Below, piece by piece: positions 16,088 through 25,502 of a DNA stretch of 40,752 bases. The notes under the pieces were generated by a model that saw nothing but the letters and a program-made list of their open reading frames with translations, searched no databases and was not told the DNA's origin. Where the stretch lies: the NCBI GenBank assembly GCA_964623515.1, contig CAZURV010000015.1:1-40752 (forward strand). The letters are read 5' to 3'. A program made the position numbers and the translations under genes. This stretch comes from RUG714 sp964623515 (GTDB lineage Bacteria; Bacillota; Clostridia; Oscillospirales; Acutalibacteraceae). Position 1 is the stretch's first letter; every line of letters begins with the position of its first letter.

Positions 16088-17371
16088 ATGAAAGATTATC
16101 CTAAAGTAATGGCAGTAACAATCAATGCGTGGCGAGACGGCACGGGAATTAACACTCTGAACTCGTTGTTCCGGTGCTGGCGGAACGATAAAATCTGTCA
16201 AATTTACACCACATCGGATTTACCGAACACGTCTGTCTGCAAAACCTTTTTTCATATATCGGAAAATCTTGTTTTAAAAAGCGTTTTTAACCGAAAAATC
16301 AAAACCGGTGAAAAAGTTAAAAACAGAAGCGTTAATTCTACGCAAGAGGATGTTTTCTATAAGAATATGAAAAAACGTCATTCTCCTTTTATCACACTTT
16401 GCCGTGAACTTGTTTGGCTTTTGGGCAAGTGGAAAACGGAAGAACTTGATTTTTACATAAAAAGGCAGAAACCGGATTTGCTCTTTTTAACACTTTATCC
16501 AAACATTTTTATGTGCCGGCTTCAAAAATACATTGTGAAAAAAACGAACAAGCCTGCAGTATGTTATATAACGGATGATAATTTTTCGTTTAAATCTGTA
16601 TCCAAAAATCCATTATCTCTTTTGCATCGTATCGTGTTGCGCAGATATATAAAGTATTTGATAAATTATTCGGAGAATCTGCTGGTTATTTCTCCGAAGC
16701 AGAAAGAGGAATATGACCGTATTTTTAAAAGAGACTCTGTGATTATTACAAAGGGCATAGATTTTGAAAATATTGTATACGAGCCAAAGAAGCTTCATTC
16801 ACCGCTGAAAATGGTTTATACGGGAAAACTGATTATAGGCAGGGGAGAAAGCCTTGCTATGATCGCTGATGCTTTGAAGCGAATTAACGCTGGAAAAAGC
16901 TTAATTGAATTTGATATTTATTCTCAAAATACGCCGACGGAAGATTTGCGCAGACGTATGATGAGTGGCGGCGCACACTTTCGCGGTACAGTTTCTCAAA
17001 GCGAAGTTTTAAAAATTCAGGATGAGGCTGATATTCTTGTTTTTGCCGAAAGCCTGGAAAGCAAATATAAAAACAGCGCTAGGCTTTCGTTTTCAACAAA
17101 AATTACCGATTATATGAAGCAGGGTAAATGCATTTTTGCAGTAGGCAGCAGAGATATTGCGCCAATTGACTATTTTATCAGGAACGGCTGTGCGCTTGTT
17201 TCTTCCTCCAAATCAGAAATAACAGATAATTTAATCAAAATTGCGGAAGATCCTTCAATTATTTATGATTACGGCGAAAAAGCGTTCAACTCCGCACTTA
17301 AAAACCACAATAAGGCTGATATGGATAAAAAATTTATTAAAATATTAACAGATTCGGCTAATAACCGATAG
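16088..17371 (+). CDS. Glycosyltransferase, GT-B fold (family 4-like)
   Basis: A 427-residue protein. The start at 16088 (MKDYPKVMAVTINAWRDGTG) has AAAAGG 7 bp upstream; a TTG-started frame from 16040 is less likely. The N-terminal domain has a GTGINTL acceptor-side loop and SENLLVISPKQKEEYDRIF. The C-terminal domain has PLKMVYTGKLIIGRGESLAM at about 241-260, IEFDIYSQ, GAHFRGTVSQSEVLKIQDEADI and LSFSTKITDYMKQGKCIFAVGS. This follows the order of family 4 proteins, although the usual EGFG/E-x7-E motif is replaced by a SFSTK segment, as in some capsule glycosyltransferases. Position in the operon supports a role in building the repeat unit. Confidence 0.82.
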   Translation: MKDYPKVMAVTINAWRDGTGINTLNSLFRCWRNDKICQIYTTSDLPNTSVCKTFFHISENLVLKSVFNRKIKTGEKVKNRSVNSTQEDVFYKNMKKRHSPFITLCRELVWLLGKWKTEELDFYIKRQKPDLLFLTLYPNIFMCRLQKYIVKKTNKPAVCYITDDNFSFKSVSKNPLSLLHRIVLRRYIKYLINYSENLLVISPKQKEEYDRIFKRDSVIITKGIDFENIVYEPKKLHSPLKMVYTGKLIIGRGESLAMIADALKRINAGKSLIEFDIYSQNTPTEDLRRRMMSGGAHFRGTVSQSEVLKIQDEADILVFAESLESKYKNSARLSFSTKITDYMKQGKCIFAVGSRDIAPIDYFIRNGCALVSSSKSEITDNLIKIAEDPSIIYDYGEKAFNSALKNHNKADMDKKFIKILTDSANNR

Positions 17372-17384
17372 TTTTTTGGTGAAT

Positions 17385-18644
17385 ATGAAAATTCTTTGGA
17401 TTGTAAATATGCTGTTGCCGGAAATTGCTGAATATATCGGCGTTCAGACTGGCGTAAGCGGAACTTGGATGTTCGATATTTCAAAATCGCTCTCGGAAAC
17501 AGAGGGTATAAAATTAGCCATTGCCTGCGTTTACGGCAATGAGTTTCAAAAACATACGATTGGCAGAATCACTTATTACATCATTCCGGGCACAAGCAGA
17601 TCCATGATGTTTTATGATAAAAGTCTCGGCAGGTACTGGCAGAAAATTGAATCGGATTTTTCTCCGGATATTGTGCATATTCACGGCACGGAATATTCGC
17701 ATTCCCTGTCTTATATAAATACTTTTCCGAAAAAAAAATATCTGTTATCCATTCAGGGGATTATCGGTGAAATTTCAAAAGTCCATTCCGGTGAGTTACC
17801 GTTATCAGTTTTAATAAAGTACAGAACTCATGAGGAAAATAGAAATCACAACGGAATGATTGAGCGAACACTTTTAAGTGTAAAAAACAGTGTTTATGAA
17901 AAAAAGATAATTAAATCTGTTAAGTACGCAACCGGGCGTACTGACTGGGATAGAAATTATATTTTGAAAGTCAATCCCGCTATTAAATATTACAGATGTT
18001 TTTATAATCTACGCACCGAATTTTACAATGCAGAAAAATGGAATTACAATAAATGTGAAAAGAACGCAATTTATTGCTCAACATCAGCCCAATCACCTTT
18101 AAAAGGCGGCCATGTTTTGGTCAAGGCTTTGCATCTATTAAAAAATAAGAATATTGATTTTACCGCTTATTTTCTCGGAAACGGATCTGATGGACTTTTT
18201 ACCGAAACAAGCGGATATTCTGTTTATATCAACAGCTTAATAAAAAAATACGGTCTCCAAGATAATATCAGAATCATTCCGTCTCTGGATGCAGACGGCG
18301 TTATTGAATATATGCAGAAATGCAATGTTCTTGTTGTGCCGTCGGCAATGGAAAATGCTTCAGCAACGCTGAGAGAAGGGTTTCATATCGGCATACCATC
18401 CGTTTGCTCTAAACGAGGCGGAATGACTGAACTTGCCGCCGGAAATAACCGTGCCTTGCTTTATGATTACAATGATTATGAACACCTGGCGGATCATATT
18501 GTCCATATATTTTCCGATAAAGAAACAGCTTTGTCACTTAGCAACAATTCCTGCACATATTCCAACATTATTCATAATAGGGAAAACAATACGCGTGATT
18601 TTTTGAATATGTATCGGGATATATTAAATCGGTTTTCGGAGTAG
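17385..18644 (+). CDS. Glycosyltransferase family 4
   Basis: A 419-residue GT-B glycosyltransferase. Features are DIVHIHGTEY at about 96-105, LKGGHVLVKALHLLKNKNID (the usual start of the donor domain), YFLGNG, and a donor-binding stretch VVPSAMENASATLREGFHIG followed by IPSVCSKRGGMTELA. Its start is chosen at the ATG at 17385; a TTG and a GTG lie just upstream in frame and the ribosome site is weak (GGTGA). The gene begins 13 bp after the previous stop. The donor sugar is unknown. Confidence 0.88.
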   Translation: MKILWIVNMLLPEIAEYIGVQTGVSGTWMFDISKSLSETEGIKLAIACVYGNEFQKHTIGRITYYIIPGTSRSMMFYDKSLGRYWQKIESDFSPDIVHIHGTEYSHSLSYINTFPKKKYLLSIQGIIGEISKVHSGELPLSVLIKYRTHEENRNHNGMIERTLLSVKNSVYEKKIIKSVKYATGRTDWDRNYILKVNPAIKYYRCFYNLRTEFYNAEKWNYNKCEKNAIYCSTSAQSPLKGGHVLVKALHLLKNKNIDFTAYFLGNGSDGLFTETSGYSVYINSLIKKYGLQDNIRIIPSLDADGVIEYMQKCNVLVVPSAMENASATLREGFHIGIPSVCSKRGGMTELAAGNNRALLYDYNDYEHLADHIVHIFSDKETALSLSNNSCTYSNIIHNRENNTRDFLNMYRDILNRFSE

Positions 18645-18647
18645 TTT

Positions 18648-19697
18648 ATGTGGTATTATTGGATAATAACCGTTGCTTATATTTTTGCACTGAAATTTTT
18701 ATTTCGCGGTATTCAAGCGAATAAAAGAAAACAGCTGTTATTTATTTTTCTCTGCTTTTTGCCTGTTTTCTTTTTAATGGCTTTCAGAAATCCTGAACTG
18801 TATAAAGGCGATTTGTTCAATTATTCAAACTATTTTTTAAGAGTTGGCGAATCGAGCTGGAGCACTATGTTTAAAGTTACTGAACGCTTTGAGCCCGGAT
18901 ATATTATTTTTAATAAATTATTATACTTAATTGCTCCATGGCGGCAGTCCATTGTTATAGCTGAGAGTCTTTTTGCCCTTACAGCTGTCGGGTATTTCAT
19001 TTATAAAAATACGGACGATCCTTTTTATGCCGTTTTAACATATTTAGCTTTGGGTATCCTTAATTTTCAAATGACGGGATTCAGGCAGTCTTTTGCTATC
19101 GGAATCTTGATGTTTAGCACGGAATTTATAAAAAAAAGAAAACTTATTCCATTTCTGCTTCTGATTGCGCTTGCATTTTCTTTCCATAAAACTTCAGTTA
19201 TATTCATATTCGCTTATTTCTTCTTGAATAAGAAACTTTCCGCGTTTCGGCATATAATTATTGCAGTGATAACAATTGTAACAGGATATTATATGGAAAT
19301 CATTCTTAAATTTTCGGTTGATTTATTTGAAACTGACGAGTATACCGTAGCCTATTTGGGTAATCGTTTCGGCGGATTAGTTATTATCGTTGTATTTGCA
19401 TCTATTGTGCTTTTGTCTGTTATTTACAGAAGGAAGCAAAAAAATCCGCTTATATTTAACGCAGTGGAAACAGGCGTTTTCATTTATATTTTACGGTATA
19501 TCTCGATTATTATTGAACGTGTAAGTTTGTATTACTCTTTTGCAGCCATTGCGGCGCTTCCAGAAGTGTTAAATATGGAAGAAAATAAAAAAATCAGAGA
19601 TATGGAAAAAATTTTTTATTCACTTTTGCTTGCCGCTTATTTCATATACACCGCTTCTTATAGCAAATGGGCAAAATTTATTCCTTTTTGGAGCTGA
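18648..19697 (+). CDS. EpsG-family membrane protein, probable polysaccharide polymerase (Wzy-like)
   Basis: A 349-residue polytopic membrane protein with about nine or ten hydrophobic helices. EpsG-type motifs are visible: FFLMAFRNPELYKGDLFNYS near residues 40-60, NFQMTGFRQSFAIGILMFS at about 138-156 and LAFSFHKTSVIFIFAYF at about 178-194. Together these give the Arg and His residues that are conserved in the family. Such proteins are the usual candidate for joining exported repeat units in Firmicutes EPS clusters. The flippase three genes downstream fits a Wzx/Wzy-type pathway. It starts 3 bp after the preceding stop. Confidence 0.85.
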   Translation: MWYYWIITVAYIFALKFLFRGIQANKRKQLLFIFLCFLPVFFLMAFRNPELYKGDLFNYSNYFLRVGESSWSTMFKVTERFEPGYIIFNKLLYLIAPWRQSIVIAESLFALTAVGYFIYKNTDDPFYAVLTYLALGILNFQMTGFRQSFAIGILMFSTEFIKKRKLIPFLLLIALAFSFHKTSVIFIFAYFFLNKKLSAFRHIIIAVITIVTGYYMEIILKFSVDLFETDEYTVAYLGNRFGGLVIIVVFASIVLLSVIYRRKQKNPLIFNAVETGVFIYILRYISIIIERVSLYYSFAAIAALPEVLNMEENKKIRDMEKIFYSLLLAAYFIYTASYSKWAKFIPFWS

Positions 19698-19699
19698 AA

Positions 19700-20821
19700 A
19701 TGAAGATTGCTTTTTTTTTAAATAACATTGCATATCATCAAGAGGGTCTGTGTAATGCCTTTTATAAAGAACTTGGCAGTGATTTCCGGGCGGTTGTTTT
19801 TTCTAAATTGCCGCTCAGCAGAATCGAACTTGGCTTTGAGGATATGAATAAAAAATATCCTTATATATTAAGAGCCTATGAGAGCAATTCGCCTGAAGAA
19901 CTTGTCAGAAAAACAACTGAATGGGCCGATATAGGAATTGTGGGTTCCGCTCCGTCTTATATTTTTGATTTATTCTTAAATCAGGATAAGAAAGTTTTTT
20001 TATACAGTGAGCGCTTCTTAAAAAAAGGATTATGGCACAGATATATACCTTCAACACGAAAACAAATTAAATCAAGATTCAGAAATCATCCGAATTTTGA
20101 AGTATTGTGTGCGAGTTCTTATCTGCCTCTTGATTTAAAGCTTTGCGGATACACAGGCAACTGCCTTCAATGGGGATATTTTCCCGATTTATCTGATTTT
20201 AAATGCAATAATCAAAAAAACAATATAATAAATAATAAAAAACTTTCAATTTTATGGGCAGGACGCTATATCGACTGGAAACATCCCGAAATCCCCGTTT
20301 TGCTTGCAAAAAGGCTTTCCGCCGCCGGATACGAATTCACATTGAATATGTATGGCAGTAACTGCGGCAGTGCAAAAAAAAAGACACAGAAACTTGTCAC
20401 TAAATACAAATTGGAGACAATTGTTTCAGTTCATGGTTCGGTTACGCCACTCGAGATGCATAAGCTCATGCAAAATGCGGATATTTTTTTGGCGACGAGC
20501 GATTACCGTGAAGGCTGGGGAGTTATTGTTAATGAAAGCATGGCTTCAGGCTGTGTGCTTGTTGCCTCCAAAGCTATGGGATCTGTGAACTTTACGGTGA
20601 AAAGTGGTTATAACGGACTGCTGTATGATTGGGACAATATGGACGATTTGTTCGTTGAAGTTAAATCGCTGTTTGATAATTCTGATTTGATTCACACATT
20701 ATCAAAAAATGCGGTAGAGTTTATGCAAAATGAGTATTCTCCGGAAATGGCAGTAAAACGCTTGATTTCATACTTGCGCGGAGAAACATACAGAAGCGGA
20801 ATATGCAGTAAATGCGGTTAA
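19700..20821 (+). CDS. Glycosyltransferase family 4
   Basis: A 373-residue GT-B protein. The start at 19700 has GGAG 6 bp upstream (within the tail of the preceding gene); an in-frame ATG at 19667 overlaps that gene more. Motifs: LSILWAGRYIDWKHPEIPVL at about 186-205, the start of the donor domain; MYGSNCGS; VHGSVTPLEMHKLMQNADIF; and YREGWGVIVNESMASGC with the family E-x7-E, followed by VLVASKAMGS. The last residues CSKCG form a Cys pair that I cannot assign. It probably adds one sugar of the repeat unit. Confidence 0.88.
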   Translation: MKIAFFLNNIAYHQEGLCNAFYKELGSDFRAVVFSKLPLSRIELGFEDMNKKYPYILRAYESNSPEELVRKTTEWADIGIVGSAPSYIFDLFLNQDKKVFLYSERFLKKGLWHRYIPSTRKQIKSRFRNHPNFEVLCASSYLPLDLKLCGYTGNCLQWGYFPDLSDFKCNNQKNNIINNKKLSILWAGRYIDWKHPEIPVLLAKRLSAAGYEFTLNMYGSNCGSAKKKTQKLVTKYKLETIVSVHGSVTPLEMHKLMQNADIFLATSDYREGWGVIVNESMASGCVLVASKAMGSVNFTVKSGYNGLLYDWDNMDDLFVEVKSLFDNSDLIHTLSKNAVEFMQNEYSPEMAVKRLISYLRGETYRSGICSKCG

Positions 20822-20863
20822 ACGGTGTAAAGTTTCTTATTAAATAAAACAATAGGTGAAGTA

Positions 20864-22390
20864 TTGAACAACTCAAAGCAGATAAAATTAGGCGCGGTGC
20901 TATCCTATCTATCCGTTGGTATAAATATTATTATCGGTATTGTTTATACGCCGTGGATGATTTCCAAAATAGGTCAGAATGATTACGGTCTGTTTACCTT
21001 AGCCACGTCAGTTATAACCATGTTTGTTATGGATTTTGGCATGGGTTCTGCTGTTACACGTTTTCTGTCCAAATATTACTCCGAGGGAGACAGGCAGGGC
21101 GCAGATAATTTTTTGGGGCTCATATACAAGCTTTACCTTTGTATTGATTTGCTTATTTTAACAGTTCTTCTTATCGTTTATTTTTCAATAGATAAAATTT
21201 ATGTTAAGCTTACCCCTGTGGAGTTAGAAAGATTTAAGATAATATTTATTATCATTGCATCTTTCAGTGTGATTTCTTTCCCGTTCACTAATTTAAACGG
21301 CATACTAACGGCAAACGAAAAATTTGTACAGCTTAAACTATGTGATTTTTTCAATAAAATTTTCACAGTTCTATCCATGATAGTTGCACTTTCGCTGGGT
21401 TACGGTTTATATGCGCTTGTAGTTGTCAATACTTTAGCTGGGATTTTAACAATTATTTTAAAACTTATAATTATTAGAAAAACTACGTTTCTTCACATCA
21501 ATTTAAAATATCGAAGCAAAAATATTTTAAAAGAGATTTTCGGCTTTTCTGTCTGGTCTACAATAGGAAGTCTGGCACAGAGATTTATTATCAGCATCAT
21601 TCCCACTGTTTTAGGCGCTGTATCCGGTTCAAAGGAAATCGCGGTTTTCGGCGTTGCTCAAACAATTGAGGGTTATGTTTATACTTTTGCGGAAGCAATT
21701 AACGGTATGTTCCTTCCGAAAATCACAAGAATTGTCCGCAAGAACGGCGGTACAGATAACAAAGAATTGCTTTCACTGATGATTAAAATAGGTAAGATAC
21801 AGGCTTGTGTAATTGGGTTGATTTTTACCGCATTTTTAACTTTAGGAAAAAGTTTTATAGTGGATATATGGATTGGAAGTAATTATGAAAAATCGTACAT
21901 ATGCGCACTTTTTATAATTGCTCATTATATCATAATGATGCCTCAGCAAATTGCCAATACTGCAGTTATCGTTCAGAATAAAATCAAATACCGTTCTGTT
22001 GTCATTATCATTATGTGCCTGATAAATGTGCCGCTTTCATTTTTGCTGTCTAAGCGATTCGGAGCGGAAGGAGCAGCAGTTTCAATATTTACAGTTAATA
22101 TGGTGTGTCTTGCCGGTTTAAACATTATATATAAAAAAATACTCAAAATAGACATTAAAACCTTTTTCAAACAAGTGTATAGTAAACAACTGCTCGTTTA
22201 CTTATTATCGGTGGCGGCAGGATTTTTGCTCAACAGCATTGATTTTATAGGCGCTCGGCAGATTAAATTTTTTATTAACGCTGTTTTATTTGTCTTGATT
22301 TATGTGATGTTGGAATATTTAATTTGCCTTTCCGCCGGCGAAAGAAAGCGGATTAAAAACGGACTGCTTAAATATTTAAAGAGAGGTTAA
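20864..22390 (+). CDS. Wzx-type polysaccharide flippase (MOP superfamily)
   Basis: A 508-residue polytopic membrane protein with about 12 to 14 hydrophobic helices. The N-terminal GAVLSYLSVGINIIIGIVYT and YGLFTLATSVITMFVMDFGM segments are typical of the polysaccharide transport family that moves lipid-linked repeat units across the membrane. The first methionine codon is far into the protein, so initiation must be at the TTG at 20864, with AGGTGA 4 bp upstream. A 42-bp gap precedes it, the largest gap so far inside the operon, with no terminator. Confidence 0.9.
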   Translation: MNNSKQIKLGAVLSYLSVGINIIIGIVYTPWMISKIGQNDYGLFTLATSVITMFVMDFGMGSAVTRFLSKYYSEGDRQGADNFLGLIYKLYLCIDLLILTVLLIVYFSIDKIYVKLTPVELERFKIIFIIIASFSVISFPFTNLNGILTANEKFVQLKLCDFFNKIFTVLSMIVALSLGYGLYALVVVNTLAGILTIILKLIIIRKTTFLHINLKYRSKNILKEIFGFSVWSTIGSLAQRFIISIIPTVLGAVSGSKEIAVFGVAQTIEGYVYTFAEAINGMFLPKITRIVRKNGGTDNKELLSLMIKIGKIQACVIGLIFTAFLTLGKSFIVDIWIGSNYEKSYICALFIIAHYIIMMPQQIANTAVIVQNKIKYRSVVIIIMCLINVPLSFLLSKRFGAEGAAVSIFTVNMVCLAGLNIIYKKILKIDIKTFFKQVYSKQLLVYLLSVAAGFLLNSIDFIGARQIKFFINAVLFVLIYVMLEYLICLSAGERKRIKNGLLKYLKRG

Positions 22391-22391
22391 A

Positions 22392-23390
22392 ATGGACAGA
22401 CAGCCTTTTTTATCAGTTATAATTCCTGTTTACAATAAGGAAAAGTATATAGAAGAATGTATTGATTCCGTTTTAAATCAAACTTTTAAAGATCTTGAAC
22501 TGATTCTTATTGATGATGAATCACCTGATAGGTGCCCACAAATCTGTGATGCATATGCTTTGAAAGATACTCGTGTACATGTAATCCATCAAAAAAATAT
22601 GGGGCATAGTTATGCTCGAAACAGCGGCATAAGGGCTTCAAAAGGAAAATATCTTATGTTTGTTGACAGCGACGATTATTTGTACGATAATGAAGTGCTT
22701 AAAAAGTTATGTACAACGGCGGAAACAAACGGGAGCGATATCGTTTTATCCAATATACTCTCTCTTGATAACGATGTTGTTTCTAAAACAAAATGTAGTT
22801 ATTTTCAGTATGATTATCAAAATTCCGATGCGATAAGAACGCTTGTTGCTATGTATAAAAATCATACTTATCACGCTTCTATGTGCTCTCGGATTTTCAG
22901 GCGCGGTTTAATTACAGAAAATAATCTTTATTTTAAAAAGCTTATCTGCGACGACGAAGAATGGACTCCGAAAGTTTTTTATTTTGCTGAAAATATTATA
23001 TTTGCCGACGTTGATTGCTATGTTATCAGGCATTTGCCGGATTCTGTAACGGCAATTGTTTCGGAGCAAAATTTTTATACAAAGGTTGTTGACAGAAGTA
23101 CTACTGCAAGCGAAACTGTTGCGTTTTTTGCAGAAAAAGATCTTGATTTTGATGATATGCAAGTCATATGTAAATACTATTGCGGTATGTTTTTCGGTGC
23201 TGTGATTATGTGGAAAAACAAATTGGGAACAAAAACACTTTCTGATTCAGCATTTGAAGTTTTGTGTGATAATTTTAAAAAGCTTTATTTATATATCAAT
23301 AAATTTCCGTCAAAATATAAAATTATTTTTAAAATATTTAAAATTTTCGGAATCGGTTTATCCGCGAAGATTTTTTCTTTGATAGTGTAA
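22392..23390 (+). CDS. Glycosyltransferase family 2
   Basis: A 332-residue GT-A glycosyltransferase. The N-terminus reads LSVIIPVYNKEKYIEECIDS, then ILIDDESPD, and the nucleotide- and metal-binding DxD motif is in MFVDSDDY at about 93-100. ICDDEEWTPKVFYFAE around residue 195 would carry the catalytic base, as ED motifs do in this family. It begins one base after the flippase stop, with AGAGG as ribosome site. It is the only GT-A enzyme in the operon. Confidence 0.92.
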   Translation: MDRQPFLSVIIPVYNKEKYIEECIDSVLNQTFKDLELILIDDESPDRCPQICDAYALKDTRVHVIHQKNMGHSYARNSGIRASKGKYLMFVDSDDYLYDNEVLKKLCTTAETNGSDIVLSNILSLDNDVVSKTKCSYFQYDYQNSDAIRTLVAMYKNHTYHASMCSRIFRRGLITENNLYFKKLICDDEEWTPKVFYFAENIIFADVDCYVIRHLPDSVTAIVSEQNFYTKVVDRSTTASETVAFFAEKDLDFDDMQVICKYYCGMFFGAVIMWKNKLGTKTLSDSAFEVLCDNFKKLYLYINKFPSKYKIIFKIFKIFGIGLSAKIFSLIV

Positions 23391-23400
23391 GGAGGAGAAT

Positions 23401-24420
23401 ATGTTCAAAAACAAAACGCTTCTGATAACGGGTGGCACGGGTTCATTCGGCAATGCCGTGCTGAAAAAGTTTTTGAATACCGATTTGAAAGAAATCCGCA
23501 TTTTTTCTCGTGATGAAAAAAAACAGGACGATATGCGCCATGAATACGGCAGTGATAAAGTAAAGTTTTATCTGGGAAATGTCAGAGATATCGATTCTCT
23601 TAATAATGCGATGAACGGTGTAGATTACGTTTTTCACGCTGCCGCACTCAAACAGGTACCCAGTTGCGAGTTTTTTCCGATTGAAGCAGTTAAAACAAAC
23701 GTTATCGGAGCGGAAAATGTTCTGAATTCTGCAATCAATCATAATGTGAGTAAAATTATTTGCCTTTCCACAGATAAAGCGGCTTATCCTGTAAATGCAA
23801 TGGGTACTTCTAAGGCAATGATGGAAAAAGTATTTATTGCGAAATCACGAACCGTTTCCAAAGATAAAACGGTAATTATGGGCACACGTTATGGTAATGT
23901 TCTATGCTCCAGAGGAAGCGTTGTACCGCTTTTTATTGAGCAGATTAAATCCGGCAAACCTCTTACCGTTACAAATGGTAGTATGACGCGCTTCATCATG
24001 ACTTTGGAAGAGGCTGTGGAATTGGTAATGTTTGCTTTTAGAAACGGTGAATCGGGAGATATATTTGTGCAGAAAGCACCTGCGTGTACGGTTTCGGTTT
24101 TAGCGCAGGCGGTAAAAGAAATTTTCGAGGCTGACAATCCGATAGAGGAAATCGGTATACGCCACGGTGAAAAAATGTATGAAACTCTGCTTACAAGGGA
24201 AGAGAGTGCAAATGCAGTTGATTTGGGCGGATTTTACCGTGTTCCGTCCGACAACAGAAATTTGAATTATGAGAAGTATTTTTCGCAGGGCATAAAGAAT
24301 TGTTCCGAGTATACAGAATTTAATTCACAAAACACAAAAATTTTAACTGTTGATGAAGTCAAAGAGATCCTTTTAAAAGTTGATTATGTCAAGGATGCGC
24401 TGAATGGACAAGAACGATAA
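23401..24420 (+). CDS. capE: UDP-GlcNAc 4,6-dehydratase/5-epimerase, CapE-like
   Basis: A 339-residue short-chain dehydrogenase-type enzyme. The NAD(P) site is LITGGTGSFGN at about 8-18. FHAAALKQVPSCE and CLSTDKAAYPVNAMGTSKAM follow. The catalytic Lys is K138, but the position of the usual Tyr (YxxxK) is Met134, a substitution I recall as a feature of CapE-like inverting dehydratases. In the known pathway CapE removes water from UDP-GlcNAc and inverts C5. CapF and CapG then complete UDP-N-acetyl-L-fucosamine. Here capF and capG homologues lie directly downstream, interrupted by one nucleotidyltransferase-like gene, so the assignment rests on motif and context together. Confidence 0.88.
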   Translation: MFKNKTLLITGGTGSFGNAVLKKFLNTDLKEIRIFSRDEKKQDDMRHEYGSDKVKFYLGNVRDIDSLNNAMNGVDYVFHAAALKQVPSCEFFPIEAVKTNVIGAENVLNSAINHNVSKIICLSTDKAAYPVNAMGTSKAMMEKVFIAKSRTVSKDKTVIMGTRYGNVLCSRGSVVPLFIEQIKSGKPLTVTNGSMTRFIMTLEEAVELVMFAFRNGESGDIFVQKAPACTVSVLAQAVKEIFEADNPIEEIGIRHGEKMYETLLTREESANAVDLGGFYRVPSDNRNLNYEKYFSQGIKNCSEYTEFNSQNTKILTVDEVKEILLKVDYVKDALNGQER

Positions 24421-25498
24421 ATATTTTTTGAATTTAATAACTTCTGCCGTTGCGGATTTAACTCCGACTGAACCGCCGGCAGACATTGACTGGCAAAAAA
24501 TATATTCGCTTGTAAAAAATCATTCTGTCTTTTTTTGCTTTTATTATGCTGTCAAAAAGTTAAGCAGTCCTCCATCGGAAGATGTGATGCATAAGCTTGA
24601 CAAGATTTATTTTTACAAAATAAAGCGTGAGATTCAGAAAGAATATATAACTGAAAAAGTTATCGGTGCTTTTGAAAGGGATCAAATTCCGACAATTCCT
24701 CTAAAAGGATATTTTATCCGCAATTTATATCCTGCAAAAGAAATGCGTTTTTATTCGGATTTGGATATATATTGTGAGGATCAAGAAAAAGCAGTAAATT
24801 CTCTTAGAAATTTGGGCTTTACACTTTTCAGAGACGATGAACATCATTATATTTTTACGAAAAACAAGTTTGCCGTTGAGTTGCACAAAACACTCTTTGT
24901 AGGAGAATTGAAAGATCCTTTTTTGCATCCGTTTGAACATTCGACCAAATATAAAGATTACAATTACATCTATAATTTAAATAGTGATTATTTTTATGCC
25001 TATTTTACTTCGCATGCCTATTACCATTTTATTCACGGCGGATTTGGGGTGCGCACTTTGATGGATTTCTATTTTTTACAGCCGCAAATCAATAGCCGCA
25101 GTTTTATTGAAATATTGGGCTTAAAGAAATTTGAATCTGTTATGTCCGATACGGCGCATGCATTGTTTGAAAATTTACCATATGATGAAGATATAATCGA
25201 CTTTATTCTTATATCACATACTAACGGAGAACAAAAAAACCGCATACTCATCAAATCTTTGCTTGACGGAAAATCGTCATTCCTTAAATCGGCTTTATTC
25301 CCTGATTTTGATTACATCAAAAGAATATATAAAATAAAAAAAAGAGCGCAACTGCCGTATTATTGGATAAAACGCTGGTTTAGAATTATCTCTTCAAAGC
25401 GGACAATAGCAGGGGATATCCTTTGTCAGTTTTCTGCAAATGAAGAGGAAAAAGTAAAGATTAAACAGATATTTGAAAAAATGGGTATAAAGGATTGA
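24404..25498 (+). CDS. NTP_transf_5-like nucleotidyltransferase, paralogue 1
   Basis: A 364-residue protein that overlaps capE by 17 bp, with AAGGA 9 bp before the ATG. The core is IPLKGYFIRNLYPAKEMRFY at about 98-117, then SDLDIYCED, giving the LKG and D-x-D motifs of the uncharacterised nucleotidyltransferase family PF14907. D119 and D121 would bind metal. A conserved FAVELHKT strand and a C-terminal LPYYWIKRWF motif follow. Members occur in capsule clusters, but their substrate is not established to my knowledge. The protein at 27766 is a full-length paralogue with the same motifs at the same residue positions. Confidence 0.75.
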   Translation: MDKNDKYFLNLITSAVADLTPTEPPADIDWQKIYSLVKNHSVFFCFYYAVKKLSSPPSEDVMHKLDKIYFYKIKREIQKEYITEKVIGAFERDQIPTIPLKGYFIRNLYPAKEMRFYSDLDIYCEDQEKAVNSLRNLGFTLFRDDEHHYIFTKNKFAVELHKTLFVGELKDPFLHPFEHSTKYKDYNYIYNLNSDYFYAYFTSHAYYHFIHGGFGVRTLMDFYFLQPQINSRSFIEILGLKKFESVMSDTAHALFENLPYDEDIIDFILISHTNGEQKNRILIKSLLDGKSSFLKSALFPDFDYIKRIYKIKKRAQLPYYWIKRWFRIISSKRTIAGDILCQFSANEEEKVKIKQIFEKMGIKD

Positions 25499-25502
25499 TA
25501 AA

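Noticed and set aside
16088..18644. Search for a frameshift or fusion between neighbouring glycosyltransferases
   Set aside because: Both proteins are full length with complete donor domains; the short gaps are normal for the operon.
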